Assembly: GCF_029338315.1 (NCBI RefSeq)
Contig: NZ_CP119794.1
Span: 62,001 to 126,000, forward strand
Length of the DNA stretch: 64,000 nucleotides
Origin: Haloarcula regularis
Lineage (GTDB): Archaea; Halobacteriota; Halobacteria; Halobacteriales; Haloarculaceae
Direction of reading: 5' to 3'
In this document: one piece after another, positions 56,488 through 64,000 of the stretch
Position numbering within the stretch: the first letter of the stretch is position 1
How the letters are laid out: each line of letters begins with the position of its first letter
Notes under the pieces: model-generated
What the model saw: the letters and a program-made list of their open reading frames with translations, nothing else
Databases searched by the model: none
What the model was told of the DNA's origin: nothing
Made by a program: the position numbers and the translations under genes

Positions 56488-57828
56488 ATGGGCAACGAAT
56501 CGCTGTCTACGCACGGTGTGCGTACGTCGACGACGGATCAGGTGGTCGCGCACGTCGACATGGACTGTTTCTACGCCGCGTGCGAACGCCGCCGGGAACC
56601 CGCGCTCGAGGGTGAACCCGTCGTCGTCGGGATGGGCTACGAGGCCGACGAGGTCCACGGCGCGGTAGCGACGGCCAGTTACGAAGCCCGCGAGTACGGC
56701 GTCGAGTCGGCGATGCCCATCTCGCAGGCGCTCTCGGCCCTGCCCCGGAAGGTGGACGCGGCGGGCGACCCGGACCTGGACGTCGCGGACGCGGGTTTCT
56801 ACCGCCCCGTGGACATGGAGTTCTACGAGTCGGTGGCCGAGGAGGTCCGGGAGATAATCCACGACGAGGCCGCCGTCGTCCGCGAGGTGAGCATCGACGA
56901 GGCGTACCTCGACGTGACCGACCTGGTGGCCTGGAGCGAGGTGGACGCGTGGGCCAGGGACCTGAAAGCGCGTATCCGTGCCGAGGTGGGCGTCGCTGCC
57001 AGCGTCGGCGTCGCACCGACGATGAGCGCCGCGAAGGTCGCCAGCGACCGGGAGAAGCCGAACGGGATGGTCGTCGTCCGCCCTGGCGAGGTACGCGAGT
57101 TCTTCGCCGACCTCCCTGTCGAGGAGGTCCACGGCGTCGGCCCGGTGACCGCGCGCGAACTGAGCGAACTCGGCGTCGAGACTGCGGGCGACCTGGCGGC
57201 CGCGGACCCCGAGACCCTCGAACGCCGCTTCGGCGAGCGTGGCCGCGAGATTCGGCGGTTCGCCCGCGGCGAGGACGAACGCCGGGTCACGCCGCGCGGG
57301 AACCCCAAGAGCCTCTCGCGGGAGTCTGCGTTCACCGACGCGACGGACGCCACGGAGACGGTTCGCCGCCGTGTCCGGACGCTCGCCGAGGCCGTCGCCG
57401 ACCGCGCCGCCCGGAAGGCGGCCCAGTACCAGACCATCGGCATCAAAGTCGTCGAACCGCCCTACGACGTCAACACGCGGGCCCGGTCGCTCCCCGGCCC
57501 GGTCGAGGATCCGGAACTCGTCGAGTCGGTGGCGCTGGACCTGCTTTCGGAGTTCGACGACGTTGCCGTCCGGAAGGTTGGCGTCCGCGTCTCGAACCTC
57601 GATTTCGCCGCCGGCGAACAGGCCAGTCTCGACGGGTTCGACGGCGACGGGACGGGGAGCGACCGACCTGACGACGACTCTGAGCGGGGGGCCGACCAGC
57701 CCTCGCTCGATGCCTTCTCCGACGGGGGCGAACCCACGGACGCCGATGTCGACGCCCAGGCGTCGGACTCCGGCGCGTTCCCGGGCCGACGCCCAGACGG
57801 ACAGACGACGCTCTGGGAGTTCGTCTGA
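56488..57828 (+). CDS. dinB: DNA polymerase IV (Y family), with element-derived 5' end
   Basis: 446 residues. Translesion polymerase. The first 17 codons (MGNESLSTHGVRTSTTD) come from the integrated element; host sequence resumes in the 36-bp repeat (QVVAHVDMDCFY). Catalytic D24 in AHVDMDCFY, SIDEAYLD with D137/E138; little finger and HhH (VHGVGPVTARELSELGVETA in parts) follow. The C-terminus QTTLWEFV is a PCNA-interacting PIP box after a low-complexity acidic linker. The polymerase core appears intact. Confidence 0.95.
   Translation: MGNESLSTHGVRTSTTDQVVAHVDMDCFYAACERRREPALEGEPVVVGMGYEADEVHGAVATASYEAREYGVESAMPISQALSALPRKVDAAGDPDLDVADAGFYRPVDMEFYESVAEEVREIIHDEAAVVREVSIDEAYLDVTDLVAWSEVDAWARDLKARIRAEVGVAASVGVAPTMSAAKVASDREKPNGMVVVRPGEVREFFADLPVEEVHGVGPVTARELSELGVETAGDLAAADPETLERRFGERGREIRRFARGEDERRVTPRGNPKSLSRESAFTDATDATETVRRRVRTLAEAVADRAARKAAQYQTIGIKVVEPPYDVNTRARSLPGPVEDPELVESVALDLLSEFDDVAVRKVGVRVSNLDFAAGEQASLDGFDGDGTGSDRPDDDSERGADQPSLDAFSDGGEPTDADVDAQASDSGAFPGRRPDGQTTLWEFV
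56539..56574 (+). repeat. attR: right copy of 36-bp direct repeat
   Basis: Identical to 49479-49514. Inside the dinB reading frame. Element DNA lies to its left and host dinB continues to its right at 56575 (GCCGCGTGCGAACGC). Confidence 0.95.
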
Positions 57829-57843
57829 TACCCCTCGCGGTCG

Positions 57844-58191
57844 TCAGGAGACGCCGTTCTCGAGGTTCTCCAGCAGTTTGCCGACCAGCAGGCCCGCCCG
57901 GGGCGAGATCTCGTCCTCGGCCTGGACGACGGTCGGGTGGGCCGCCAGCGTCTGGACGAACTGCTCGCCGTGGGTCATGGCGTTGAGCATGTCGACGACG
58001 TCGACGACGAGGCCCTCGTCGCTCGTGTCCATCCCCGGATAGCGCTCCTTCTCGGCGTCCGTGTAGCGAATCGTCCAGGCCGGGCCGCCGACGGCGTCGA
58101 CGACGTCGTCGAGCGGCGCCACCTCGATAGGGCCGTCGCTGCTGCCGACGTAGACGACGCCGTCTTCGACGATGGTCTCGTATCGCGCCAT
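57844..58191 (-). CDS. Small conserved-looking haloarchaeal protein
   Basis: 115 residues from ATG 58191 (MARYETIVEDGVVYVGSSDG). Acidic; strands near the N-terminus then helices (VVDVVDMLNAMTHGEQFVQT, LLVGKLLENLENG). Convergent with dinB (15 bp between the ends) and divergent from the HerA-type gene. I do not recognise the family; the position suggests no clear link. Confidence 0.6.
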   Translation of the reverse strand: MARYETIVEDGVVYVGSSDGPIEVAPLDDVVDAVGGPAWTIRYTDAEKERYPGMDTSDEGLVVDVVDMLNAMTHGEQFVQTLAAHPTVVQAEDEISPRAGLLVGKLLENLENGVS

Positions 58192-58337
58192 GCCCACGTG
58201 AACCCTCCATGCGTGCTAGCGCGTGCCAGGGCAATAGCCGTTGCCCTCCCCGTGACACCCACACGTCGTGTAACCCGTGTGACTAGCGTCTGACTGAAGG
58301 TTATGGGGCGAGGGACGCGTAGCTCCGTCAGAAACGT

Positions 58338-60125
58338 ATGGGAGAGACCGAAACGATAACCGTCGCGGACACGAGCGCCGGCCCGGGCGGGTCGGACGAC
58401 CCCGGACAGTCCGTCGACATCCCCGTCGTCGAACTGCTCACCGGCCGCGGGTTCATCACGGGCAAGAGCGGGTCGGGCAAGTCCAACACGGCCAGCGTCG
58501 TCGCAGAGAAGCTGCTCGACAACGGGTTCGGCCTGCTCGTCGTCGACATCGACGGCGAATACTACGGCCTCAAAGAGGAGTACGAGATCCTCCACGTCGG
58601 GGGCGACGAGGAGTGTGACATCCAGGTCACCGAGGAACACGCCGGGAAGATAGCCACGCTCGCGCTCGAACAGAACGTCCCCATCATCCTCGACGTCTCC
58701 TCGTACCTCGACGAGGCGGAGGCCGAGAACCTGCTGACCGAGGTGTCGAAACAACTGTTCGCCAAGGCCAAAAAGCAGAAACAGCCGTTCCTGATGCTCG
58801 TCGAGGAGTGCCACGAGTGGATCCCCGAGAAGGGTGGGATGGGCGAGGTCGGGAAGATGCTCATCAAGATCGGCAAACGGGGCCGCAAACACGGTCTGGG
58901 CATCGTCGGCATCAGCCAGCGCCCGGCCGACGTCAAAAAAGACTACATCACCCAGTGTGACTGGCTGGTCTGGCACCGTCTGACCTGGAACAACGACACG
59001 AAAGTGGTCGGGCGCATCCTCGACAGCCAGTACGAGAACGCCGTCGAGGACTTAAACGACGGCGAGGCGTTCATGATGTCCGACTGGTCCGAGCGGGTGC
59101 GCCGGGTCCAGTTCCACCGCAAGCAGACCTTCGACGCTGGCGCGACGCCGGGTCTGGACGACTTCGAGCGCCCGGAACTGAAGTCTGTCAGCGAGGATCT
59201 GGTCTCGGAACTGGAGACCATCAGCGAGGAGAAACAGGCCACCGAGAGCCGCATCAAGGAGCTGCGCGAGGAACTTGACAAGAAGAACTCCCGCATCGCG
59301 GAACTGGAGACCGAGCTCCAGGACGCCCGCGACCTCTCGCGGATGGCCGAGCAGTTCACCAGCGCGCTCATCGACCACGTCGACGACTACAACCCCGGCA
59401 GGACCGAGCAAGAGCGGATGCGCGAGCGCCGCGGCCGGTTCGCGGCCCCCGAAGACGCGGCCCCCGACGGCGAGGATGCCGGGTCTGAGGCGGCGACCGA
59501 CGAGGACCCGCCGGCCGCCGACCGGACGTCCGGCGGCGGGTTCGGCGACGCGTTCAGCGCCTTCGAGGACGCCGGCACCGCGATGAACGGCGGTGCAGAC
59601 GGCGCCTCGGCCAACGGCTCGGGGCCGACGGCGAACGGGCAGGACGGCGGCGCGACGGCCGAGGGGGGCGGGGCCGACGCCGCCTTCGCCGCCGCGATGG
59701 CGAACGCCGCCGACGTGGAGGCGGCGTCCACGAACGGACACGCCGACCCGTCGGACGACGAGGCCGACGCGACAGGGACCGACGGCGAATCCGCGTCCGA
59801 CGAACCGGACGTCGTCGGCGACATCCTCGCGGACGTCGCCGAGATGGAGACCAAGACCCGGCGGATGCTCTCGTACTACCGGGAGCAGGGGCCGGGGACG
59901 CCGCTGAACGCGCACTTCTCCTCCGGTGGCTCGGGCGACCGGACGGCGGCCTACGCCCGGAACCGGACGCTGCGCCTGCGTGGCCTCATCGAGCACGTCG
60001 GCCGTGGGGCCTACGACTACCGCCTGCGCGACCTCGTCGCCGAGGAGAGCGAGGCGGACCTCGACGACATGCGCATCGAGGAGTACGCCTCGCGCATCGA
60101 GCGCGAGGTCTTCGAGGACGACTGA
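58338..60125 (+). CDS. HerA/DUF87-type ATPase with coiled-coil and acidic linker
   Basis: 595 residues. Walker A GKSGSGKSN (42-50), DIDGEYYGLK, Walker B FLMLVEECHEW, and GIVGISQRPADVKKDY. This matches HerA-like or VirB4-related FtsK-superfamily pumps. A coiled coil (about 296-345: EELDKKNSRIAELETELQDA) and a long Gly/Ala/Asp-rich linker lead to a C-terminal winged-helix-like domain (ETKTRRMLSYYREQGPGTPL...RLRDLVAEE). No nurA neighbour, so its DNA-repair role is an inference. Confidence 0.85.
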   Translation: MGETETITVADTSAGPGGSDDPGQSVDIPVVELLTGRGFITGKSGSGKSNTASVVAEKLLDNGFGLLVVDIDGEYYGLKEEYEILHVGGDEECDIQVTEEHAGKIATLALEQNVPIILDVSSYLDEAEAENLLTEVSKQLFAKAKKQKQPFLMLVEECHEWIPEKGGMGEVGKMLIKIGKRGRKHGLGIVGISQRPADVKKDYITQCDWLVWHRLTWNNDTKVVGRILDSQYENAVEDLNDGEAFMMSDWSERVRRVQFHRKQTFDAGATPGLDDFERPELKSVSEDLVSELETISEEKQATESRIKELREELDKKNSRIAELETELQDARDLSRMAEQFTSALIDHVDDYNPGRTEQERMRERRGRFAAPEDAAPDGEDAGSEAATDEDPPAADRTSGGGFGDAFSAFEDAGTAMNGGADGASANGSGPTANGQDGGATAEGGGADAAFAAAMANAADVEAASTNGHADPSDDEADATGTDGESASDEPDVVGDILADVAEMETKTRRMLSYYREQGPGTPLNAHFSSGGSGDRTAAYARNRTLRLRGLIEHVGRGAYDYRLRDLVAEESEADLDDMRIEEYASRIEREVFEDD

Positions 60126-60146
60126 GGCCGCGAGAAGCGTCTCCCG

Positions 60147-60794
60147 TCAGACGAGCGGTTCGACGAGGTCTTCCAGCGCCGCGCGCGGGTCGTCTGCCTT
60201 CGCGACGCCGCTGGCCAGCAGGACCCCGGTCGCGCCGAGGTCGCTCGCCGAGACGAGGTCCTCGCCCGTCGAGATGCCGGCGCCACAGAGGACGTCGACG
60301 TCGCCATCGACGCGTGCCGCGGCGTCGACTGCGCCGGTCACGATGTCCGGGTCGGCCTTGCTGACCGGCGTGCCGGTGCCGATGAGCTCCGGCGGCTCGA
60401 CGGCGACGGCGTCCGGGCCGAGCGCGGCGGCGGCGCCGATCTGGTCGGGGTTGTTCGCACAGACGATGGTCTCTAGGTCCGCGCGGTCGGCGGCGTCGAG
60501 CGAGGCGTCGATGTCGGCCAGCTTCAGGCGGTTCTCGGAGTGGTTCAGCATCGTGCCGACGGCGCCGGCGTCGGCGACGGCCTCGGCGAGCGTGCTGCCG
60601 GTGTGGCTGCCGTGCTCGTTGGGGCTGACGTGCTGGGCCCACGTCTCGACGCCCGTCTCGGCCACGGACTCGATGTGGGCCGCCTGCGGGGCGACGGCGA
60701 CGCGGACGCCCGACTCGTCGCTGACGTCGGCGGCGGCCGTCGCTACTTCGACTGGGTCACACGGGTAGGCCTTGAGGTTGACCAGAACGAACAT
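60147..60794 (-). CDS. tpiA: Triosephosphate isomerase, archaeal type
   Basis: 215 residues from ATG 60794, the short archaeal form. Interconverts DHAP and GAP. Catalytic residues: N6/K8 in LVNLKAYP, His in [12 protein letters not shown] and Glu in [12 protein letters not shown]; phosphate loop [11 protein letters not shown] and [12 protein letters not shown]. The open frame runs far upstream but the start is fixed by the conserved N-terminus. Divergent from the response regulator, 96 bp apart. Confidence 0.95.
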   Translation of the reverse strand: MFVLVNLKAYPCDPVEVATAAADVSDESGVRVAVAPQAAHIESVAETGVETWAQHVSPNEHGSHTGSTLAEAVADAGAVGTMLNHSENRLKLADIDASLDAADRADLETIVCANNPDQIGAAAALGPDAVAVEPPELIGTGTPVSKADPDIVTGAVDAAARVDGDVDVLCGAGISTGEDLVSASDLGATGVLLASGVAKADDPRAALEDLVEPLV

Positions 60795-60851
60795 GCGCGA
60801 ATCAGCGACGGCCGCCCGCAAATAGGTTGTGCAATCGGGTCGGCGGGTAGT

Positions 60852-60861
60852 GAAGGTTAAG
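60852..60861 (+). promoter_or_regulatory. TATA-type promoter of response regulator
   Basis: GAAGGTTAAG about 30 bp before the GTG at 60891. Confidence 0.4.
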
Positions 60862-60890
60862 GCCGCCCGGGCGGAACTCTCAGTCGAACC

Positions 60891-61451
60891 GTGACTCAGG
60901 GGGGCTCGCCCGTGCCGACAGTGCTCGTCGTCGAAGACGAACAGCATCTGGCCGACCTCTACACCGACTACCTCGCGGACCGCTACGAGGTCCTGACGGC
61001 CTACAGCGGCGAGGAGGGCATCGCGCGACTCTCGACCGACGTCGACGTCGTCCTGCTGGACCGCCGGATGCCAGTCGTCTCGGGCAACGAGGTGCTTGCC
61101 GAGATCGAGGAGCGGGGGCTGCGCTGTCGCGTCGCCATGGTGACGGCCGTGAACCCGGACTTCGACATCATCGGCATCGGCATCGACGACTACCTGGTGA
61201 AACCAGTCACCCGCGACGACCTGTGTTCGCTGGTCGAGCGTCTCTCGAAGGTCGCGACCTACAACGACAAGCTCCAGACGCTGACCAGCAAGAAGCTGAA
61301 GCGAAACGTCCTCCGGGTCGAGAAGTCGCCAGCCGAACTCGAGGACAGCGATCGCTACCAGCAACTGGAGGCAGACATCGAGGCGCTCGCAGACAGCGTC
61401 GACGAGCTCGCGACTGACCTGGACGTCGAGAAGTCGGACCTCAGGCTCTAG
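60891..61451 (+). CDS. Response regulator with receiver and HalX domains
   Basis: 186 residues from a GTG at 60891. Receiver domain: [14 protein letters not shown] (acidic pocket), phospho-acceptor Asp in [10 protein letters not shown] (about residue 57), Thr in VAMVTAV, Lys in DYLVKPV. The C-terminal ~70 residues ([20 protein letters not shown]...[21 protein letters not shown]) match the haloarchaeal HalX domain. No DNA-binding domain, so it signals by protein contact; no kinase gene adjacent. Overlaps the MBF1 stop by 4 bp. Confidence 0.88.
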   Translation: MTQGGSPVPTVLVVEDEQHLADLYTDYLADRYEVLTAYSGEEGIARLSTDVDVVLLDRRMPVVSGNEVLAEIEERGLRCRVAMVTAVNPDFDIIGIGIDDYLVKPVTRDDLCSLVERLSKVATYNDKLQTLTSKKLKRNVLRVEKSPAELEDSDRYQQLEADIEALADSVDELATDLDVEKSDLRL

Positions 61452-61981
61452 TCTTTGCGCTTGACGACGTCGCCGAGCGTGTACTCGCCGCTGCTGGACC
61501 CGCTGGACCACTCGGTGTCGTCGCTGCTCCCGGCCGCGCTGAGGTCGATGCCGAGTTCCTTCTCGAGTTTCTTCTGGACGTCGTCGCTGGGAAGCGAGTC
61601 TCCGTGTTCGAGCTTCCGGATGAGACTCGCCTTCAGGTTGAGCTTCTGGGCCAGCTCCTTCTGGCTGAGGCCCTGTGACTCGCGACCCTCGCGGATGAGC
61701 TGGTCGTAGTCCTGTGCGAGTTCGTCCATCTCGTCGAACATGTCCCGGCGACGGCGTTTGCTGCCACCCGAGGACGACCCGCCAGAGGACGACGAGGACG
61801 ACGAACTGCTGGACCCGCTCGAGGACGTCGAATACTTCGTGGAGGTCGATGACGAGCTGTCCTGGGTCTTGACCTCCGTCCCGAAGTCCGTACACTCGTC
61901 ACAGACGTCGAGTTCGGCCCCCTCGATCTTGACGCGGTTGGGGGAGGCGACATCCTTCCCGCACATCTCGCATTGAACCAT
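61448..61981 (-). CDS. Multiprotein bridging factor 1 (HTH Cro/C1 family)
   Basis: 177 residues from ATG 61981. N-terminal zinc ribbon CEMC...CDEC (C4, C7, C27, C30), a long Ser/Gly linker (about 45-72), then a Cro/C1 helix-turn-helix ([36 protein letters not shown] in segments). Archaeal MBF1 is thought to act in translation initiation or as a coactivator. TATA box at 62006-62014. Confidence 0.93.
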   Translation of the reverse strand: MVQCEMCGKDVASPNRVKIEGAELDVCDECTDFGTEVKTQDSSSSTSTKYSTSSSGSSSSSSSSSSGGSSSGGSKRRRRDMFDEMDELAQDYDQLIREGRESQGLSQKELAQKLNLKASLIRKLEHGDSLPSDDVQKKLEKELGIDLSAAGSSDDTEWSSGSSSGEYTLGDVVKRKD

Positions 61982-62004
61982 GTGCCCACGGTAGACGGGC
62001 CGAC

Positions 62005-62015
62005 GGTATAAATGG
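62005..62015 (-). promoter_or_regulatory. TATA-type promoter of MBF1 gene
   Basis: Minus-strand CATTTATACCG about 25 bp before the ATG at 61981; a near-ideal TATA box. Confidence 0.65.
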
Positions 62016-62027
62016 TGCGCTGGGCTG

Positions 62028-62636
62028 TCACTCCAGGGCCCGCATCGCGTAGTAGAACCGCTGGACGGCGGTAATGTGTCCCACGACGGCAAAGACGACG
62101 AGCAACCACCCCACGAGCGTGACCCCGAGCAAGGACGGGTTGACGAACGCGGCCACGCCCGTCGTGAGGCCGACGAGCGCCAGCCGGTCGGCCCGACCCA
62201 GCAGGCCGCCGTAGACCCGGTCGAGGCCGACGGCCTCGGCCTGGGTCCCCAGGTACGAGGTCATCAGGACGCCGGTGACGGCGGCGACGCCCAGCGCCCA
62301 GCGGTCCAGGCCCGCCGCCAGCCCGACGATGATGACGAGGTCGGCGTAGCGGTCGAGGACGTGGTCCAGCAGGTCACCGCCGGCCGAGGCGACGTCCAGT
62401 TCCCGTGCCAGCGCGCCGTCGACGATGTCGAGCCAGCCGTTGAAAAAGACCAGGAGCGCGCCGGCGAGGTACAGGAGCGGACTTCGCGCGGCGAACGCGA
62501 AGACGACGCCGGCGGCGACGGCCAGCAGGAACGCGATGACGCTGACGCCGTTGGGCGAGAGGCCGACGGCCCGGGCGGCGCTGACGAAGGGCACGAGCGC
62601 CCGGTCGGCCAGCGAGCGGTACTGGTCCAGCGTCAT
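62028..62636 (-). CDS. CDP-alcohol phosphatidyltransferase family enzyme
   Basis: 202 residues with five to six membrane helices. The family motif D-x2-DG-x2-AR-x8-G-x3-D-x3-D is complete in DIVDGALARELDVASAGGDLL plus DHVLDRYAD. Transfers a phospho-alcohol to CDP-archaeol or makes archaetidyl-inositol/glycerol phosphate head groups; the exact alcohol is not determined by sequence. Overlaps the kinase gene by 4 bp. Confidence 0.9.
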   Translation of the reverse strand: MTLDQYRSLADRALVPFVSAARAVGLSPNGVSVIAFLLAVAAGVVFAFAARSPLLYLAGALLVFFNGWLDIVDGALARELDVASAGGDLLDHVLDRYADLVIIVGLAAGLDRWALGVAAVTGVLMTSYLGTQAEAVGLDRVYGGLLGRADRLALVGLTTGVAAFVNPSLLGVTLVGWLLVVFAVVGHITAVQRFYYAMRALE

Positions 62637-63139
62637 AGCCAGTCGATGAACGACACCTCACCCGCGCTCGGGGCGCGCTCGCCGGCGAGGACGGCCTCGA
62701 TGGCGGCGGCCACCTCGTCGGGGTCCCGGTCGGTCGTGTCTATCTCGTAGACTGCCTCACGGCCGTGGCGCTCGACGGCCTCCGAGAGGACGACGTCGAG
62801 CGCCTCCGCCTCGGCGTTCTCGTAGGCCTTGGCGTCCGAATCGCCCCGGTCGCGCAGTCGCTCGACGACGGCGTCGGGATGGGCGCGGAGCACCACCACC
62901 CTGTCGGCGGGGAAGTGGTGGGCGAGGTGGGACTCGAAGACGATATCATCGCGCCCCTCCAGCCACGCCTCGACGGCGTCCACGTCGGCCACGAGGCTCC
63001 CTCGGTCCTCGTCGACCCCGGTCGAGAACCCCTCCGTTTTGATGACGTCGTTGAGGTGGACGACGTCGAGGTCGGTCTGCAACCGGTCGGTCGCCGTCGT
63101 CTTGCCGGTCCCCGGCGTCCCGGTGACGGCGACTCTCAC
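62633..63139 (-). CDS. Fap7-like adenylate kinase
   Basis: 168 residues from a GTG at 63139, overlapping the hisC stop (GTGA). P-loop GTPGTGKTTATDRL at the N-terminus, the NMP-binding DVVHLNDVIKTEGF, and Fap7-type VVLRAHPDAVVERLRDRG with a C-terminal Asp-rich region. Archaeal Fap7/Hel adenylate kinases take part in small-subunit rRNA maturation. Coupled to hisC and the phosphatidyltransferase. Confidence 0.88.
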   Translation of the reverse strand: MRVAVTGTPGTGKTTATDRLQTDLDVVHLNDVIKTEGFSTGVDEDRGSLVADVDAVEAWLEGRDDIVFESHLAHHFPADRVVVLRAHPDAVVERLRDRGDSDAKAYENAEAEALDVVLSEAVERHGREAVYEIDTTDRDPDEVAAAIEAVLAGERAPSAGEVSFIDWL

Positions 63140-64000
63140 GCCTCGACCACCTCGATGACGTCGTTGAGCACCGCGACGGCCCGCTTCGTGCCCTCCCTGG
63201 TCCCGCAGGTGATACGGATGCACTCGGGCAGCCCGAAGGAAGAACAGTCACGGATTATGATCCCCTCGGCCTGGGCGGCCTCGGCGACGGCCGACGCGTC
63301 GCCGACCTCCGCGAGCACGAAGTTCCCCCCGCTTTCCAGGTGTCGGCGGCCAGCTCCTCGCGGATGTACTCGCGGGCCCAGGCGGCCGTCTCGACGGACT
63401 TCTGGACGTGGTCGTCGTCGTCCAGTGCCGCCAGCCCGGCCCGACAGGCGAGCTCGCTGGCCGCGAATGGCGTGTTGATGCGCGCGTAGGCGTTGGCCCA
63501 CGCCTCGGGCACCAGGGCGTAGCCGAGGCGGACCCCGGCGAGGCCGTAGGCCTTCGAGAAGGTCCGCAGGATGGCGACGTCGTCACGGTCGTCCAGCAGC
63601 GGGCGCACGCTCTCGGACTCGCTGAACTCGCCGTAGGCCTCGTCGACGACGACGAGCGTGTCGTCGTGCGTTCCGGCGGCGATGGCCTCGACGGAGGCCC
63701 GCGAGAACTCCGCCCCGGTGGGGTTGTGGGGGCTCGTCAGGTAGACGATGCGCTCGCCGTCGTAGTCTCTCAGGACGGTGTCGGCCGTCTGGGCGAAGTC
63801 GAACTCCTTCGCGAGGGTGTACTCCTCGACGCCGCCGTGGTGGTAGCGGGCGCTCATCGGGTAGTAGGCGAATCCCGGGTCGGGGACGAGCACGTCGTCG
63901 CCCGGTTCGAGCATCGCCCGGGCGAGGTAGTCCAGCGCGCCGTCGCCGCCGTTGGCCAGCCACACCTGCTCGGGGGTACAGTCCCACTCTCCCGCGATGG
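63136..64000 (-). CDS. hisC: Histidinol-phosphate aminotransferase, 5' end outside window (frameshifted)
   Basis: PLP-dependent class I/II aminotransferase of histidine biosynthesis. In window: WLANGGDGALDYLARAML, PDPGFAYYPM, YLTSPHNPTGAEF, VVVDEAYGEFSE, and the PLP-lysine in RTFSKAYGLAGVRLGYAL. The frame breaks near 63339 (one G missing before GAAAGC in the minus-strand sense), after which SGGNFVLAEVGDAS and LPECIRITCGTREGTKRAV complete the protein. The N-terminus lies beyond the right edge. Likely an indel error. Confidence 0.88.

Larger units (their letters stand above)
49515..56574. mobile_element. Integrated element in dinB (about 7.06 kb)
   Basis: AT-rich island between two perfect 36-bp repeats within the dinB coding region. 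It contains, left to right: a membrane protein gene (minus), a 144-residue unknown and a primase-polymerase (plus), a 680-bp noncoding AT-rich stretch, an HTH gene and Mrr-like membrane nuclease gene (plus), a trypsin-like protease gene (plus) and a tyrosine recombinase gene (minus) beside the right end. No capsid, portal or conjugation genes are visible, so it is a small integrative plasmid-like or virus-satellite-like element. The integrase shows an apparent frameshift. Confidence 0.92.

Overview
The window is chromosomal DNA of an extremely halophilic archaeon (class Halobacteria; a Haloarcula-like genus is plausible but not proven). The evidence is GC-rich, strongly acidic proteins, the archaeal ribosomal protein/RNA polymerase operon (uS13-uS4-uS11-RpoD, then eL18-uL13-uS9-RpoN-RpoK-enolase-uS2), the mevalonate kinase/isopentenyl phosphate kinase/RNase J/prenyl synthase cluster, TATA/BRE-type promoters, TmcA, GTP cyclohydrolase III and a short archaeal triosephosphate isomerase.

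Layout. 1-1.1 kb: Mrp/NBP35 ATPase (cut by the left edge) and a small unknown. 1.2-7.4 kb: translation/transcription operon with tRNA-Ser(GCT) and tRNA-Leu(CAG). 7.5-8.3 kb: two DUF5518-like membrane proteins. 8.4-16.4 kb: cytochrome P450, the isoprenoid cluster and an ArsA/Get3 ATPase. 16.6-24.4 kb: GluRS, an alpha/beta hydrolase and a ferredoxin-EtfB-EtfA-FixCX electron-transfer cluster. 24.5-32.4 kb: HTH-GNAT protein, DUF456, TmcA, NMO-like enzyme, the eL8-eS28-eL24-Ndk operon, glutaredoxin-like protein and MsrB. 32.5-38.8 kb: a dipeptide-type ABC importer on the minus strand. 39-49.2 kb: AI-2E-type permease, a soluble globin-like chemotaxis transducer with a hemerythrin, tRNA-Thr, CBS proteins, ArfA, a surface protein and tRNA-Ser(TGA) with tRNA-derived repeats.

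49.5-56.6 kb is the foreign part: a clearly AT-richer, roughly 7.06-kb integrated element bounded by a perfect 36-bp direct repeat. The repeat lies inside the 5' coding region of dinB (DNA polymerase IV). The native first codons and presumed promoter are stranded at 49440-49526. The element supplies a new start at 56488 that restores an intact polymerase. It carries a tyrosine recombinase next to its right end, a primase-polymerase resembling the NrS-1 family, a membrane protein, and an HTH / membrane-anchored Mrr-like nuclease / trypsin-like protease group that is a candidate defence or regulatory module. 57.8-64 kb returns to host genes: HerA-type ATPase, TpiA, response regulator, MBF1, CDP-alcohol phosphatidyltransferase, Fap7-like kinase and HisC (cut by the right edge).

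At least twelve apparent single-base frameshifts interrupt otherwise well-conserved genes across both host and element, including RNase J, HisC, FixC, DppC and DppF. Most are probably indel errors in the sequence rather than real pseudogenes, so those genes are described as single frameshifted CDSs.
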